A DNA stretch of 64,000 nucleotides from Maricaulaceae bacterium EIL42A08 (GCA_024178355.1 JAMZNZ010000002.1:601501-665500), one strand, 5' to 3'; shown: positions 9,179 to 19,174, numbered from the stretch's first letter. Numbers and translations: made by a program. Notes: a model not told the origin generated them from the sequence alone.

Positions 9179-11005
9179 CTAGCCGGCTGCGCGCGAGGCC
9201 TTCTTGCGCTCGTGTTCTTTCAGGAACTTCTTGCGCACGCGGATGCTTTCCGGGGTCACCTCGACCAGCTCGTCATCGTTGATGAACTCAAGGGCATACT
9301 CCAGCGTCAGGCGGATCGGCGGGGTCAGGACCACCGCTTCATCGGAGCCCGCAGCACGGATATTGGTGAGCTTCTTGCCCTTAAGCGGGTTCACGATCAT
9401 GTCTTCATCGCGTGAGTTCACGCCCACGATCATGCCTTCGTAAACCTCAACCGCGTGGCCGATGAACAGCTTGCCGCGTTCCTGGATATTCCAAAGCGCG
9501 TAGGCAAGCGCCTTGCCGTTCTCCATGGAGATGATGGCCCCCTTCTGGCGCTGGCCCATCTCACCGGCGGCCTTTGGCGCATAGTGATCGAAGGAGTGGA
9601 ACATCAGGCCAGACCCCTGCGTCAGGGTCAGGAATTCAGAGCGGAAGCCGATCAGGCCACGCGTGGGTGCGGCGAATTCGAGGCGCACGCGGCCGTTGCC
9701 GTCTGGCGTCATCGCCTTCAGCTCGGCCTTACGCATGCCAAGGCGCTCCATAACGCCGCCCTGGTGCTGCTCTTCAACGTCGATGGTCAGGTTTTCAACG
9801 GGCTCGCTGATGACACCGTCGATCTCCTTGGTGATCACCTGGGGGCGCCCCACGGCGAGCTCAAAGCCCTCCCGGCGCATGGTTTCGATGAGAACCGACA
9901 GGTGAAGCTCTCCGCGGCCAGACACCAGAAATTTGTCAGCATCATCGAGCTGCTGAACGCGAAGCGCCACATTGTGGATCAGCTCGCGATCAAGACGCTC
10001 CTTGATTTGGCGCGATGTGACAAACTTGCCCTCACGACCGGCAAACGGGCTGTCATTCACCTGGAAGATCATGGAGATGGTGGGCTCATCCACCGTCAGC
10101 GGCTCCATGGCCTCCACATGCTCCGGGTCACACAGCGTGTCGGAGATGTTCAGCGGATCAACGCCGTTAAAGGTGATGATGTCGCCAGCAGAAGCACTGT
10201 CACGCTCCACTTTCTCAAGACCGTGGAAGCCGAACACCTGTAGCACCTTGGCTTTGCGCGACTTGCCATCGGCACCCACCACCGTGACCTGCTGGTTTTT
10301 TGACAGCGTACCGCGACGGATACGACCCAGGCCGATCACACCGGTGTAGCTGGAATAATCAAGCGCAGAGACCTGCAGCTGCAGCGGAGCGTCCTGATCC
10401 ACATCAGGATGGGCTACGCGGTCCACAATGGCCTGGAAGAGCGGCGTCAGGTCTTCACCGCGCTCACCCTCTTCCAGGGTCGCCCAGCCCTCAAGGCCGG
10501 ATGCATAGACAATCGGGAAGTCCATCTGTTCGTCATCTGCGCCGAGACGATCGAACAAATCAAAAGTCTGGTCCACGACCCAGTCCGGACGTGCACCTGG
10601 ACGGTCCACCTTGTTCACAACGACAATCGGCTTCAGGCCAAGTGCCAACGCCTTCTTGGTCACGAATGTCGTCTGGGGCATCGGGCCGTCGACAGCGTCG
10701 ACCAGCAGCAGCACGCAGTCGACCATGGACAGAACGCGCTCAACCTCGCCGCCAAAGTCGGCGTGGCCGGGCGTGTCCACAATGTTAATCGCGTAGTCGT
10801 TCCAGGTCACCGCCGTGTTCTTGGCGAGAATCGTGATGCCACGCTCTTTTTCCAGATCGTTGGAGTCCATGACCCGCTCGATCTCGCCCACACGGTCACC
10901 CAATGTACCAGACTGCTTCAAGAGCATGTCCACCAGCGTGGTTTTGCCGTGGTCAACGTGCGCCACAATGGCGATGTTACGAATGCGTTCAACGGGGGCC
11001 GTCAT
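9179..11005 (-). CDS. typA: Ribosome-associated GTPase TypA/BipA
   Basis: TypA (BipA) is an EF-G-like translational GTPase that binds the ribosome and acts in 50S assembly and stress adaptation. All GTPase motifs are visible: G1 AHVDHGKTT, switch I ERGITI, G3 DTPGHADFG, and G4 [10 protein letters not shown]. Domain II ([14 protein letters not shown]), EF-G-like domains III and V, and the TypA-specific C-terminal domain ([16 protein letters not shown]) follow. The 608 residues match the family. The start at 11005 has AAGGACG eight bases upstream. It is divergent from the M14 peptidase gene over 154 bases, in which I could not define a clear promoter. Confidence 0.97.
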   Translation of the reverse strand: MTAPVERIRNIAIVAHVDHGKTTLVDMLLKQSGTLGDRVGEIERVMDSNDLEKERGITILAKNTAVTWNDYAINIVDTPGHADFGGEVERVLSMVDCVLLLVDAVDGPMPQTTFVTKKALALGLKPIVVVNKVDRPGARPDWVVDQTFDLFDRLGADDEQMDFPIVYASGLEGWATLEEGERGEDLTPLFQAIVDRVAHPDVDQDAPLQLQVSALDYSSYTGVIGLGRIRRGTLSKNQQVTVVGADGKSRKAKVLQVFGFHGLEKVERDSASAGDIITFNGVDPLNISDTLCDPEHVEAMEPLTVDEPTISMIFQVNDSPFAGREGKFVTSRQIKERLDRELIHNVALRVQQLDDADKFLVSGRGELHLSVLIETMRREGFELAVGRPQVITKEIDGVISEPVENLTIDVEEQHQGGVMERLGMRKAELKAMTPDGNGRVRLEFAAPTRGLIGFRSEFLTLTQGSGLMFHSFDHYAPKAAGEMGQRQKGAIISMENGKALAYALWNIQERGKLFIGHAVEVYEGMIVGVNSRDEDMIVNPLKGKKLTNIRAAGSDEAVVLTPPIRLTLEYALEFINDDELVEVTPESIRVRKKFLKEHERKKASRAAG

Positions 11006-11159
11006 GGGCGGGCGTCCTTATTGGGGAGAATGTTTGCGCGCTCTCATACAGGTGCGAAGCCGGTTCGGCTAGCACTGGTCGCCGCGCGCGCTTTGATCTA
11101 GCTTCCCCGCCAATCAAGGCCAGTCGGCCTATCAAGAAAAACAGAAGCAAGGGGAAGCC

Positions 11160-13739
11160 ATGTCCATTCGCTCCGCATTTGCCAGCGCGATGATGGGTGC
11201 ATTTGCATTCACCGCGTCAGCGATCGCTGAACCCATTGAATTCTTTCAGGTTGATGGCGTCATATATGACCAAAGCGTCCAATCGCCAGAGGACGCCTTC
11301 GGCTATGAAATCGGGGAGCGGCCTGTGCGCGTGGGCGACATGGTCTCCTATCTGCGCTCCATCGCAAATGGCTCGGACCGCATCCAGGTGGAGACCATTG
11401 GCTATTCCCACCAACGCCGCCCGATCCTGTTTTTTACCGTAACGTCACCGGAAAACCACGCTCGCCTTGATGAGATTCGCGAAGCGCACCACGCCCGCAT
11501 GCGCGGCGAAGAGGTTCCGGCCGACACGCCCATGGTGCTCTGGATCAATTTCGGTGTTCACGGTGCTGAGGCCTCCGGCATGGATGCCGCCATTCCGACC
11601 ATCTACCATTTTGCCGCTGGCGATTCTGACCAGATCGACACCATGCTGGATGATAGCGTGATGGTCTTCACGGCGGTTTTTAACCCGGACGGACATTCGC
11701 GCCGTGTGGACCACGTGGAAACTTTCTGGTCGCGCGCGGATAACACCGACCCTGCCGACATGATCCACAATCTGTGGACCGAAGCGCGGGTCAATCACTA
11801 TTGGTTCGACCTGAACCGCCAATGGCTCCTGCTGACCCAGCCGGAAAGCCAGGCCTGGATTGCCAAATGGCATGAATGGAAGCCGATGGTATCTGCCGAC
11901 TATCACGAGATGGGTTCGGCTGCGCCGTTTTACTTCCACCCTGGCGAAGAGCTGCGCCGCAATCCGTTGATCCCGGAGCGCGCGCGCGAACTCACCTTCC
12001 AGATTGGTCAGCGGCATGCGGAATTCCTCGATAGTGAAGCCCGGCTCTACACCACGCAGGAGCGCTTCGATAACTTCTATATCGGGAAAGGCTCGACCTA
12101 CCCGCAGATTAACGGCTCGCTGGGCATTCTGTATGAGATTGGCGCAGCACGCGGCGGGGCAATCCAGACCGAGCGCGGGCTGGTGACCCATGCCGACAAT
12201 GTGCGCACCCAGTTCCGCACCGTGCTGACAACGGTTCAGGGCGCGCTGGACCTGCGCAGCGAGATTACGGACTACCAGCGTCAATTCTTTGCTGACGCCG
12301 CCGCAGACGCCGAGCGTGATCGTCGCCGCAACTATGTCTTCACCGCCGCTGGTGACCCGGAGCGGGCCGCTCGCTTTGTGCGCCTTCTGCGCATGCACGA
12401 CATCGACGTCTACGAAACGAGTGCAGACCTCAGCGCCGGTGGCCAGACCTTCCCGGCGGGTGAAAGCTATGTGGTGCCGCTCGATCAACAGCAATACCGC
12501 ATGATCCAGGGCATTTTTGAGCGCGTGACCGAGTTTGAAGAGAATATCTTCTACGACGTCTCTGGCTGGACCCTGCCCCTGGCCTATGACCTTGAATACG
12601 CCACCATTTCCAACGCTCGGCTGAGCGAAGGCGCAGCACTGGCTGATGGCGGGTTTGAAGTGGCTCCGGCCCCGGACCGCTCCAGCTACGGCTATGTTAT
12701 CGAGTGGTCGCAAACCTATGCGCCGCGCGCGCTGAACCGCATCCTGGCCGAAGGCATCATGGCGCGCGCCGCGAATGAAGAGTTTACGGTCAACACAACG
12801 CGTGGCCCGGTGTCTCTGGGTCGTGGCTCTGTGTTCGTGCCCCTGGCCCGTCAAGATGCAGACGCAGACGACATCTTCGCCATCATGCAGACCATTGCTG
12901 CTGAAGATGGCGTTCCCGTTCATGCCACAACCTCGGGCCTGACCCCGACAACGGGTCGCGACCTCGGCGCGACGAACGTGTTCCGTGCGCTGGAACAGCC
13001 GCGTGTGGTGCTGGCGTTTAACGATGGCCTATCACGCTATGACGCCGGCGAGATCTGGTGGACGCTGGACTTCCAGCACGACATGCCGGTTACGCTGGTG
13101 GAAAAGGATGATCTGGGCAGCGTTGACTGGAGCGATTACACGCATCTGGTTCTGGTTGGCGGCAATGCCTCCTTGCCAGACGGCACTCGCGACATGATCC
13201 AGAACTGGATCCGCCGCGATGGCGGCACGCTGATCGCCACGCGCCAAGGCGCGCGCTGGGCGCAAGGTGCGTTCTTCAACCATGGCAACGGCGACAGCGA
13301 CGCTAGCGAAAGCGAAACGCCGGAGCGCGTCGACTTTGCCGAAATGGCACTGCGCGATGCTCAGCATGTGATTGGCGGGGCCATCTTCGAGGCCGACCTC
13401 GACACCAGCCACCCTCTCGGCTTTGGCTTTGCCAACCGTCAGCTGCCGGTGCACCGCAATGTAAGCTTCACGCTGGAGCGTCCGGACGGTGATCCTTATG
13501 CGGTGCCGCTGCAATACACCGATGAGCCACTGCTGACCGGCTATGCCTCGGAGCGTCGCCAGGAAGAGATCGCCGGTACGCCTTCGATCGTCTCCCAGCG
13601 TCAGGGCCGCGGTGCAATCATCCTGATGGCCGACAACCCGGTCTTCCGTGCCACCTATCCTGGCACGGAGCGGCTGTTAATGAATGCGATCTTCTTCTCC
13701 GACCTGATCGACCGCCCGCGCGGTGATTACGAGGAGTAG
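11160..13739 (+). CDS. Secreted M14-family zinc carboxypeptidase with C-terminal amidotransferase-like domain
   Basis: An 859-residue exported metallopeptidase. A signal peptide (cleavage expected after residue 23, AIA) is followed by an M14 carboxypeptidase domain of about residues 45-350. The zinc ligands are His134 and Glu137 (HGAE) and His249 (SADYHEMG); Asn-Arg occurs in WFDLNRQW, and the catalytic Glu is likely Glu326 in LYEIGAARGG. The C-terminal third (about residues 610-860) looks like a class I amidotransferase-like fold (VVLAFNDGLSRYD, LVLVGGNASLPDG) without a clear Cys-His-Glu triad. Large exported M14 proteins of this layout are common in aquatic heterotrophs; the substrate is probably environmental peptide, which is inference. 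AAGGGGAAG precedes the ATG and a strong terminator follows. Confidence 0.85.
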   Translation: MSIRSAFASAMMGAFAFTASAIAEPIEFFQVDGVIYDQSVQSPEDAFGYEIGERPVRVGDMVSYLRSIANGSDRIQVETIGYSHQRRPILFFTVTSPENHARLDEIREAHHARMRGEEVPADTPMVLWINFGVHGAEASGMDAAIPTIYHFAAGDSDQIDTMLDDSVMVFTAVFNPDGHSRRVDHVETFWSRADNTDPADMIHNLWTEARVNHYWFDLNRQWLLLTQPESQAWIAKWHEWKPMVSADYHEMGSAAPFYFHPGEELRRNPLIPERARELTFQIGQRHAEFLDSEARLYTTQERFDNFYIGKGSTYPQINGSLGILYEIGAARGGAIQTERGLVTHADNVRTQFRTVLTTVQGALDLRSEITDYQRQFFADAAADAERDRRRNYVFTAAGDPERAARFVRLLRMHDIDVYETSADLSAGGQTFPAGESYVVPLDQQQYRMIQGIFERVTEFEENIFYDVSGWTLPLAYDLEYATISNARLSEGAALADGGFEVAPAPDRSSYGYVIEWSQTYAPRALNRILAEGIMARAANEEFTVNTTRGPVSLGRGSVFVPLARQDADADDIFAIMQTIAAEDGVPVHATTSGLTPTTGRDLGATNVFRALEQPRVVLAFNDGLSRYDAGEIWWTLDFQHDMPVTLVEKDDLGSVDWSDYTHLVLVGGNASLPDGTRDMIQNWIRRDGGTLIATRQGARWAQGAFFNHGNGDSDASESETPERVDFAEMALRDAQHVIGGAIFEADLDTSHPLGFGFANRQLPVHRNVSFTLERPDGDPYAVPLQYTDEPLLTGYASERRQEEIAGTPSIVSQRQGRGAIILMADNPVFRATYPGTERLLMNAIFFSDLIDRPRGDYEE

Positions 13740-13765
13740 GCGGTAGCGCCACCAAGCTTCTCGAT

Positions 13766-13796
13766 AAAGCCCTGGCCTGTTGGTCGGGGCTTTTTT
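13766..13796 (+). terminator. Rho-independent terminator of the M14 peptidase gene
   Basis: An 11-pair stem (AAGCCCTGGCC pairing with GGTCGGGGCTT, two G-T pairs) closes a TGTT loop and runs into six T residues at 13791-13796. It lies 27 bases past the stop codon. Confidence 0.85.
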
Positions 13797-13817
13797 CGTG
13801 GCCGATCTCTCAGCCCG

Positions 13818-13911
13818 TCATGGCCCGGCTTGTCCGGGCCGCCCATGCCGGTCGGGTCGAGGCTGACTGAGGGGTGACAGCATGGGTCCCCCGGATGACC
13901 CGGGGGATGAC
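13818..13911. repeat. Composite intergenic palindromic element
   Basis: Two GC-rich hairpins lie about 45 bases apart between the peptidase terminator and the cupin stop. The first is GGCCCGG-CTTGT-CCGGGCC at 13822-13840. The second is TCCCCCGG-ATGA-CCCGGGGGA at 13887-13907. Both are flanked by GTCATG or GATGAC words, facing outwards in opposite senses. This resembles dispersed palindromic repeats in alphaproteobacterial intergenic DNA that carry GTCAT next to a CCCGG stem. No second copy was seen in this window. Confidence 0.5.
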
Positions 13912-13922
13912 AACTGTAAGGA

Positions 13923-14300
13923 TCAGATATCCTCAATCGACTGAGTGAGATCGCCCGCCTCGGCATCGCCTGTGTTCACAACGCCTGCCTTCTCAAACAA
14001 CAGGATGTGGACCGGGCCCTCTTCGACTACGGGCTGGTGACGCACACCTTTAGGGATGATGGTCATTTCACCGAGGTGAAGGCGCACAGAGTCGCGATCT
14101 TCAAAATCGATGCGCAAGATACCGGACGTTATGAAGAAGAGCTCGTCCTCGTCCTGGTGGGCGTGCCAGGCAAAGCTGCCTTCACCCTTAGCGAGTTTCA
14201 CTTCGTAGTTATCAACCCGACCAATCCGCTTTGGCGACCAGGGCGCGTCAAACTTCGAGTGGAGATCGGCCAGGTTGAGAACGCGGGGACTATCGGCCAT
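13923..14300 (-). CDS. Cupin-domain protein
   Basis: A single-domain cupin of 125 residues. Motif 1 is visible as HAHQDEDELFFITSG (two His and a Glu as metal ligands) and motif 2 as IPKGVRHQPVVEEG with the third His. Such small cupins bind a metal and act as sensors, isomerases or dioxygenases; nothing here shows which. The ATG at 14300 starts at MADSPRVLNL. The longer frame to 14489 would overlap the lipoprotein gene and codes a low-complexity basic leader, so it is rejected. The 11-base overlap with the lipoprotein gene stop suggests translational coupling. Confidence 0.8.
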   Translation of the reverse strand: MADSPRVLNLADLHSKFDAPWSPKRIGRVDNYEVKLAKGEGSFAWHAHQDEDELFFITSGILRIDFEDRDSVRLHLGEMTIIPKGVRHQPVVEEGPVHILLFEKAGVVNTGDAEAGDLTQSIEDI

Positions 14301-14820
14301 CAGCGTCGCAATCAAAGCTCGTGTCTGAAAGCTCGGTCCAGAGAGTCGACACGATCCTGCCCTCACGCCCCTCGTCTGTCTCTGTTTCCGAAACCACCGT
14401 GAACTGGCCAACGGGCGGCGCTGACCAGATTTGGCGCATGGTTGCGGCGCTGTCTCCCGACCCGAACACGATATTCCAGTCAAGCTCACCGCCCTCTACC
14501 GGATAGGCAACCAGCTCGATTGGGCTCTCAGGGTCAACAGACGAGGTCAGAGCGCCTTCAGCATGAGCGCCCTGCTCAGAGACACCGCCCAACAGCTGAG
14601 CTGCCCACTCGCCATCAAGCTGCTCGAAATAGCAGATGCGGACCTCATTCGAGCCGCCACGCTCAAGAACGAGGCGGCGGCTCTCTGTTTCGTCCTGCCA
14701 GCTTCCAAGGAAGGGCTCAAACTCGATCAGTGACGGGTCTTCAGAACCGGAGTCTGGCAGTTCCGGCTCAGAGCATCCGACCAGAGCAAGCCATCCGATT
14801 GGGAAGAGAAACCGTTTCAT
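14290..14820 (-). CDS. Putative lipoprotein
   Basis: A 176-residue protein with a lipoprotein signal: MKRF followed by a hydrophobic stretch and the lipobox LVGC, with Cys16 as the lipidated residue. The mature part is acidic, with a likely beta-rich fold (FLGSWQDETESRRLVLE). I do not recognise a family. It lies 10 bases upstream of the E2 gene's end, in the same direction as the PDH operon, and overlaps the cupin gene, so it may be the tail of the PDH transcript or its own unit with the cupin. Confidence 0.65.
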   Translation of the reverse strand: MKRFLFPIGWLALVGCSEPELPDSGSEDPSLIEFEPFLGSWQDETESRRLVLERGGSNEVRICYFEQLDGEWAAQLLGGVSEQGAHAEGALTSSVDPESPIELVAYPVEGGELDWNIVFGSGDSAATMRQIWSAPPVGQFTVVSETETDEGREGRIVSTLWTELSDTSFDCDADGR

Positions 14821-14830
14821 AGGCCTCAGA

Positions 14831-16177
14831 CTACATCAGCATTGTCATCGGGTCTTCCACAAAGCCCTTGAACGCCTGCAGCCATTTGGCTCCGGTTGCG
14901 CCATCCACCACACGGTGATCACAGGTCAGCGTCACCGTCATTACGGTGGCCTTCGCAAGTGCACCGTCGATTACGACGGGACGCTCCTCACCGGCCCCCA
15001 CCGACATGATCATGCCCTGTGGCGGATTGAGGATGGAGGCAAAGCTCTTCACGCCGAACATGCCAAGATTGGAAAGCGAGAAGGTGCCGCCCTGATACTC
15101 CTCGGGCTTCAGCTTGCGATCTCGGGCGCGGGTGGCCAGATCCTTCATCTCTTTGGAGATTTGCGACAGGCCCTTCTGGTCCGCATCGGCGATGATCGGG
15201 GTGATCAGACCGCCTTCAATCGCCACAGCGACGGATACGTCGGCATGCTTGTGCATGGCGATGCGGCCATCCTCGATCCAGCTGGCATTGGCTTCAGGCA
15301 CCATTTTCAGAGCCAGACCCGAGGCTTTGATCAGGATGTCATTGACCGACACTTTCACACCCTCAGGGGCCTTGTCGTTGATCTGCTTGCGGAACTTCAG
15401 CAGGCCATCGATGTTGCAATCCACATTGAGCGGGAAGTGCGGAACATCGCGGAAGCTTTCCGACAGACGCTTTGCGGAGATCTTGGTGATCCCGTCGGCT
15501 TTCTTCAGCTCATAGCGATCTGCACTGATGCCATAGCGGGCCAGCGGCTCATCAGCATCGATCTCGACAGCGGGTTCTTGCGCTGCCGATGTATTCGATG
15601 ACGGAGCAGCTTCAGCCTTCAGTGCCGATGCAGGCTTATCCTTCGCTGCCTCAATATCGCGCTTCACGATACGGCCGTAAGGACCCGATCCTTCAATGCT
15701 GGCAAGATCGAGCCCTGCATCCGCGGCCAAGCGCCTGGCCAGCGGTGACGCCTTGATGCGGCCGCCCTCGCTCGTGGCTGACTTCGCGGACGCAGCTGAA
15801 CTTTGATCCGGTGCCGACTTTTCGCTGGACTGAAAGGCCCCGCCCTCCGGCTTGGCCGGTTCCGGGGTTACGGGTGCTTTGGGAGCCCCCTTGGCTCCGC
15901 CAGCTTCATAGCCCTCAAGCGAAGACGCATCTTCACCCTCTTCGAGCAGCAGCGCGATAACCGCATTTACTTTGACGCCTTCGCTACCCTCTTCCACGAG
16001 GGTTTTGCCAATGGTGCCTTCGTCGACGGCTTCCACTTCCATGGTGGCCTTGTCGGTTTCAATCTCGGCAATGACATCACCAGAGCTGACCGTATCGCCT
16101 TCTTTCACCAGCCAGGAGGACAGCGTGCCCTCTTCCATGGTTGGCGACAGGGCGGGCATCAGGATTTCAATGGGCAT
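14831..16177 (-). CDS. pdhC: Pyruvate dehydrogenase E2, dihydrolipoyl acetyltransferase
   Basis: E2 forms the core of the pyruvate dehydrogenase complex and moves the acetyl group from lipoate to CoA. The 448 residues comprise one lipoyl domain (about 1-80; modified Lys in [11 protein letters not shown]), an Ala/Pro-rich linker, the E1/E3-binding domain (about 140-177; [24 protein letters not shown]) and the catalytic domain with His and Asp in DHRVVDGA near the C-terminus. It is the last gene of pdhA-pdhB-pdhC, five bases after pdhB. The E3 gene lpdA is not adjacent. Confidence 0.96.
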   Translation of the reverse strand: MPIEILMPALSPTMEEGTLSSWLVKEGDTVSSGDVIAEIETDKATMEVEAVDEGTIGKTLVEEGSEGVKVNAVIALLLEEGEDASSLEGYEAGGAKGAPKAPVTPEPAKPEGGAFQSSEKSAPDQSSAASAKSATSEGGRIKASPLARRLAADAGLDLASIEGSGPYGRIVKRDIEAAKDKPASALKAEAAPSSNTSAAQEPAVEIDADEPLARYGISADRYELKKADGITKISAKRLSESFRDVPHFPLNVDCNIDGLLKFRKQINDKAPEGVKVSVNDILIKASGLALKMVPEANASWIEDGRIAMHKHADVSVAVAIEGGLITPIIADADQKGLSQISKEMKDLATRARDRKLKPEEYQGGTFSLSNLGMFGVKSFASILNPPQGMIMSVGAGEERPVVIDGALAKATVMTVTLTCDHRVVDGATGAKWLQAFKGFVEDPMTMLM

Positions 16178-16182
16178 CGTGA

Positions 16183-17595
16183 TTACTCCGCGTAGGTGAC
16201 GGTTTTGACAGCTGCGATGATGTCCTCAGTGCCCGGCAAAGACAGGGCTTCAAGGTTCGCAGCATAGGGCAGCGGTACGTCTTTCTGGAAGACACGCGCG
16301 GGCGGAGCGTCGAGATAGTCGAACGCATCGGCGACCACGCGTGCGGCGATTTCGGCACCGACGCCATGCTGGCCCCAGCCTTCTTCGGCGCAGACGATGC
16401 GGTTCGTCTTCTTGACTGATTCAATGACCGTGTCGGTGTCCAGCGGGCGGATCGTGCGCAGATCGATCACCTCAGCGTCGATACCCTGCTCGGCCAGCTT
16501 CTCAGCTGCTTCAAGGGCAAAGCCCACCATGCGTGAATGCGCGGTAATGGTGACGTCGGAGCCTTCACGGCGTACCTTCGCCTTCCCGATGGGCAGGACA
16601 AAATCATCCATGTCCGGGATTTCAAAGCTGGTGCCATACATCAGCTCATGCTCCAGGAAGACGACCGGGTTCGGGTCACGAATAGCCGCCTTCAACAAAC
16701 CCTTCGCATCCGCAGCATCGTAGGGCGCAATCACTTTCAGGCCCGGCACATTGGCGTACCATGCCGAATAGTCCTGGCTGTGCTGAGCGCCAACGCGGGA
16801 GGCTGCGCCATTCGGTCCACGGAACACGATCGGACAGCCCATCTGGCCACCGGACATGTAGAGCGTTTTGGCGGCTGAGTTGATCAGGTGGTCAATCGCC
16901 TGCATGGCGAAGTTAAACGTCATGAACTCGACAATGGGCTTTAGGCCACCAAAGGCCGCACCCACACCCAGACCCGCAAAGCCATGCTCGGTGATTGGGG
17001 TGTCGACGACGCGCTTGGCCCCGAACTCCTGAAGCAGCTCTCGGGTGACCTTGTAGGCACCCTGATACTCCGCGACCTCTTCACCCATCACGAAGACGGT
17101 ATCGTCGCGGCGCATCTCTTCAGCCATGGCATCGCGCAGCGCATCACGAACGGTGATGTCGACCATGTTGGTCCCGGCCGGAATTTCAGGGTCAGACGCG
17201 GTGGGTTTGGGCTCCGCTGCGGAAGCAGGGGCAGGCTGAGGCATTTCGCGCGGCTCAGGAACTTTCGTTCCAACATCGCTATCGGCCCTCGGCTCCGGTG
17301 CTTTTTCAGCCGACTTCATTCCACCAGCGTCATCAAGCGCGCTTTCGTCTTCACCTTCCTCCAGAAGGATGGCGATGGGCGCATTGACCTTTACGCCTTC
17401 AGCACCTTCTTCAACGAGAAGCTTGCCAACAACGCCTTCTTCTACGGCTTCCACTTCCATGGTGGCCTTGTCGGTCTCGATTTCGGCAATCACATCACCT
17501 GAAGAAACCGTGTCGCCAACCTTGACGGTCCACTTTGCGAGCGTGCCCTCTTCCATCGTGGGCGACAGGGCAGGCATGAGAACTTCGATGGTCAT
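16183..17595 (-). CDS. pdhB: Pyruvate dehydrogenase E1 beta subunit with N-terminal lipoyl domain
   Basis: The beta subunit of E1, 470 residues. Residues 1-80 form a lipoyl domain (Lys in [11 protein letters not shown]) nearly identical to that of the adjacent E2. An acidic Pro/Ala linker follows, then the transketolase-like pyrimidine-binding domain (about 145-320; [35 protein letters not shown]) and the transketolase C-terminal domain ([10 protein letters not shown]). A lipoyl-bearing E1 beta is known from alphaproteobacteria and contrasts with the short form elsewhere. It sits six bases after pdhA and five before pdhC. Confidence 0.96.
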   Translation of the reverse strand: MTIEVLMPALSPTMEEGTLAKWTVKVGDTVSSGDVIAEIETDKATMEVEAVEEGVVGKLLVEEGAEGVKVNAPIAILLEEGEDESALDDAGGMKSAEKAPEPRADSDVGTKVPEPREMPQPAPASAAEPKPTASDPEIPAGTNMVDITVRDALRDAMAEEMRRDDTVFVMGEEVAEYQGAYKVTRELLQEFGAKRVVDTPITEHGFAGLGVGAAFGGLKPIVEFMTFNFAMQAIDHLINSAAKTLYMSGGQMGCPIVFRGPNGAASRVGAQHSQDYSAWYANVPGLKVIAPYDAADAKGLLKAAIRDPNPVVFLEHELMYGTSFEIPDMDDFVLPIGKAKVRREGSDVTITAHSRMVGFALEAAEKLAEQGIDAEVIDLRTIRPLDTDTVIESVKKTNRIVCAEEGWGQHGVGAEIAARVVADAFDYLDAPPARVFQKDVPLPYAANLEALSLPGTEDIIAAVKTVTYAE

Positions 17596-17601
17596 CTCGG
17601 C

Positions 17602-18618
17602 TTATCCTTCCACCAGAACGTCGGTCCACAGCTCGGACGGATCGGGTTCGGGGCTGTCCTGGGCAAAGTCGGCTGAAGCCGCAGCAATGGTCTTGGCCTC
17701 CTTGTCGAAGCCTTTCAGCGTGTCTTCATCGGCCCAACCGGCATCAAGGATTTTTGCCTTAGCCAGCTCAATCGGGTCCTTGGTGTCGCGGTAAGAGTTC
17801 ACTTCGTCGCGCGTACGATATTTGGCCGGATCCGACATCGAGTGGCCACGATAGCGATAGGTCTTCATCTCGAGGATATACGGACCCTTGCCAGCGCGGG
17901 CGTGGTCAGCGGCTTTCTTGGCCGCCTCATACACTGCGACGACATCCATACCGTCGACTTCCTCGCCGGGGATACCGAAGCTGATGCCACGCTTGTAGAG
18001 GTGGGTTTCGGAACTGGCGCGCTGGACGCTCGTGCCCATCGCATACTGGTTGTTCTCAATGATGAAGAGAACCGGCAGATCCCACAGCTTGGCCATGTTG
18101 AAGGTCTCATAGACCTGGCCCTGGTTGGCTGCGCCGTCACCGAAATAGGTCGCGCTGATCTTGCCGTTTTCCTTGTATTTGTCTGCAAAGGCGAGCCCGG
18201 CCCCGATCGGAACCTGCGCACCCACAATGCCGTGGCCACCAAAGAACTGCTTGTCGCGGGAGAACATGTGCATGCTCCCGCCTTTGCCTTTGGAGTAACC
18301 GCCCGCACGACCGGTCAGCTCCGCCATTACACCATCAGCTTCCATGCCGGTGGCCAGCATGTGGCCGTGGTCGCGATAGCCGGTAATGACCTGGTCGCCC
18401 TCTTCAAGCGCTCCCTGTACGCCGACGACCACAGCTTCCTGACCGATGTATAGGTGACAGAAACCTGCGATGAGACCCATTCCGTAAAGCTGACCTGCCT
18501 TTTCTTCAAAACGGCGGATCAACAGCATGTCACGGTACCAGTCCAGAAGCTGGTCCTTGCTCACCGATGATTTGGGCTTGGTCGCCTTTGATCGACTGGT
18601 CGACTTACGCGCTGCCAT
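17602..18618 (-). CDS. pdhA: Pyruvate dehydrogenase E1 alpha subunit
   Basis: The alpha subunit of E1 decarboxylates pyruvate with thiamine diphosphate. The 338 residues include the Ser/Lys-rich N-terminus, RRFEEKAGQLYGMG, HIYIGQEA-like LYIGQEAVVVG, HGIVGAQVPIG, the thiamine motif GDGAANQGQ ending in ENNQYAMG, and the phosphorylation-loop-like YRYRGHSMSDPAKYR. It opens the PDH operon. There is no clear Shine-Dalgarno at normal spacing; a candidate operator copy ends five bases upstream of the ATG, so the mRNA may have a very short leader. Confidence 0.96.
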   Translation of the reverse strand: MAARKSTSRSKATKPKSSVSKDQLLDWYRDMLLIRRFEEKAGQLYGMGLIAGFCHLYIGQEAVVVGVQGALEEGDQVITGYRDHGHMLATGMEADGVMAELTGRAGGYSKGKGGSMHMFSRDKQFFGGHGIVGAQVPIGAGLAFADKYKENGKISATYFGDGAANQGQVYETFNMAKLWDLPVLFIIENNQYAMGTSVQRASSETHLYKRGISFGIPGEEVDGMDVVAVYEAAKKAADHARAGKGPYILEMKTYRYRGHSMSDPAKYRTRDEVNSYRDTKDPIELAKAKILDAGWADEDTLKGFDKEAKTIAAASADFAQDSPEPDPSELWTDVLVEG

Positions 18619-18622
18619 GTAT

Positions 18623-18726
18623 TTCGCACACGAACTTCAATAGGTTCGCGCTCCCTGTTCGACGTTGAACAGGCTTTAACAGCGACAAGCGCCATACGTA
18701 AAGTCTTGATTAGGTTCGCACACGAA
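18623..18726. promoter_or_regulatory. Candidate operator cluster upstream of pdhA
   Basis: The 121-base gap between ftsB and pdhA holds two identical 12-base sites, TTCGCACACGAA, at 18623-18634 and 18715-18726, 92 bases apart. Each is itself a TTCG-N4-CGAA dyad. The word TAGGTTCGC also occurs twice (18641-18649 and 18711-18719). Between them lies CCTGTTC-GACGTT-GAACAGG (18654-18673), a 7-base inverted repeat. The layout suggests a repressor or activator bound at both ends of the pdh promoter. The regulator is not identified and no -35/-10 pair is convincing. Confidence 0.5.
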
Positions 18727-18739
18727 ATACTAGCGCGCA

Positions 18740-19057
18740 TTAGCCTTGGGGCGCAGCGTCCAGCGTCACAACGATTTCGTCAGGATGCGCTAGGCGTAGG
18801 ACGGCCCTGGCGCGCTCCTCGAGATAGTCGACATCGATCTGAGCATCTGGCCCTGCGTCATCAAGGCGCGCAACGCGATCTTCCATCGCGATGCGCACAG
18901 CCCTGATTTCGGCCAGCTCTTGCCGCGTTTCAGCGATTTCAGCGGACAGGCGAAGGTGGTTGCGATACCCCTGCTCACCCGTCCAGGCGTGAAAGCCCAG
19001 ATAGGCAATCACAACCATCAAACCGCCTAACGGTATGAAGCGCTTTAGCGCATTCAT
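18740..19057 (-). CDS. ftsB: FtsB/DivIC-family septum formation initiator
   Basis: A small bitopic division protein of the FtsB/DivIC type, 105 residues: a short cytoplasmic N-terminus, one membrane helix (about residues 7-23, FIPLGGLMVVIAYLGFHAW) and a periplasmic coiled coil (about 28-62, AEIAETRQELAEIRAVRIAMEDR-like heptads). The family bridges FtsL and FtsQ in the divisome. The ATG at 19057 has GGGAG six bases upstream; the longer frame to 19120 lacks this. The position between eno and pdhA is the usual alphaproteobacterial setting for this gene, which supports the assignment more than sequence alone. Confidence 0.82.
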   Translation of the reverse strand: MNALKRFIPLGGLMVVIAYLGFHAWTGEQGYRNHLRLSAEIAETRQELAEIRAVRIAMEDRVARLDDAGPDAQIDVDYLEERARAVLRLAHPDEIVVTLDAAPQG

Positions 19058-19174
19058 GCCCGTCTCCCATCCACCGTCCGCCTTTTGCGGATCGAACGGT
19101 TTGTAGGCTACCCAGACCAAGTAAAGGAAGCGTTAGGGAGAATCAGAAAAGCGACTGATTCGCGATACGATTGC

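Noticed and set aside
11445-12923. 492-codon open frame antisense to the M14 peptidase
   Set aside because: Long antisense frames are common in GC-rich DNA; the plus-strand product has a signal peptide, zinc ligands and a terminator, while this frame has no recognisable domain.
18657-18670. GTTC-N6-GAAC inside the pdhA upstream region as a LexA box
   Set aside because: The alphaproteobacterial box is a direct repeat with a 7-base spacer; this is an inverted repeat with 6 bases.
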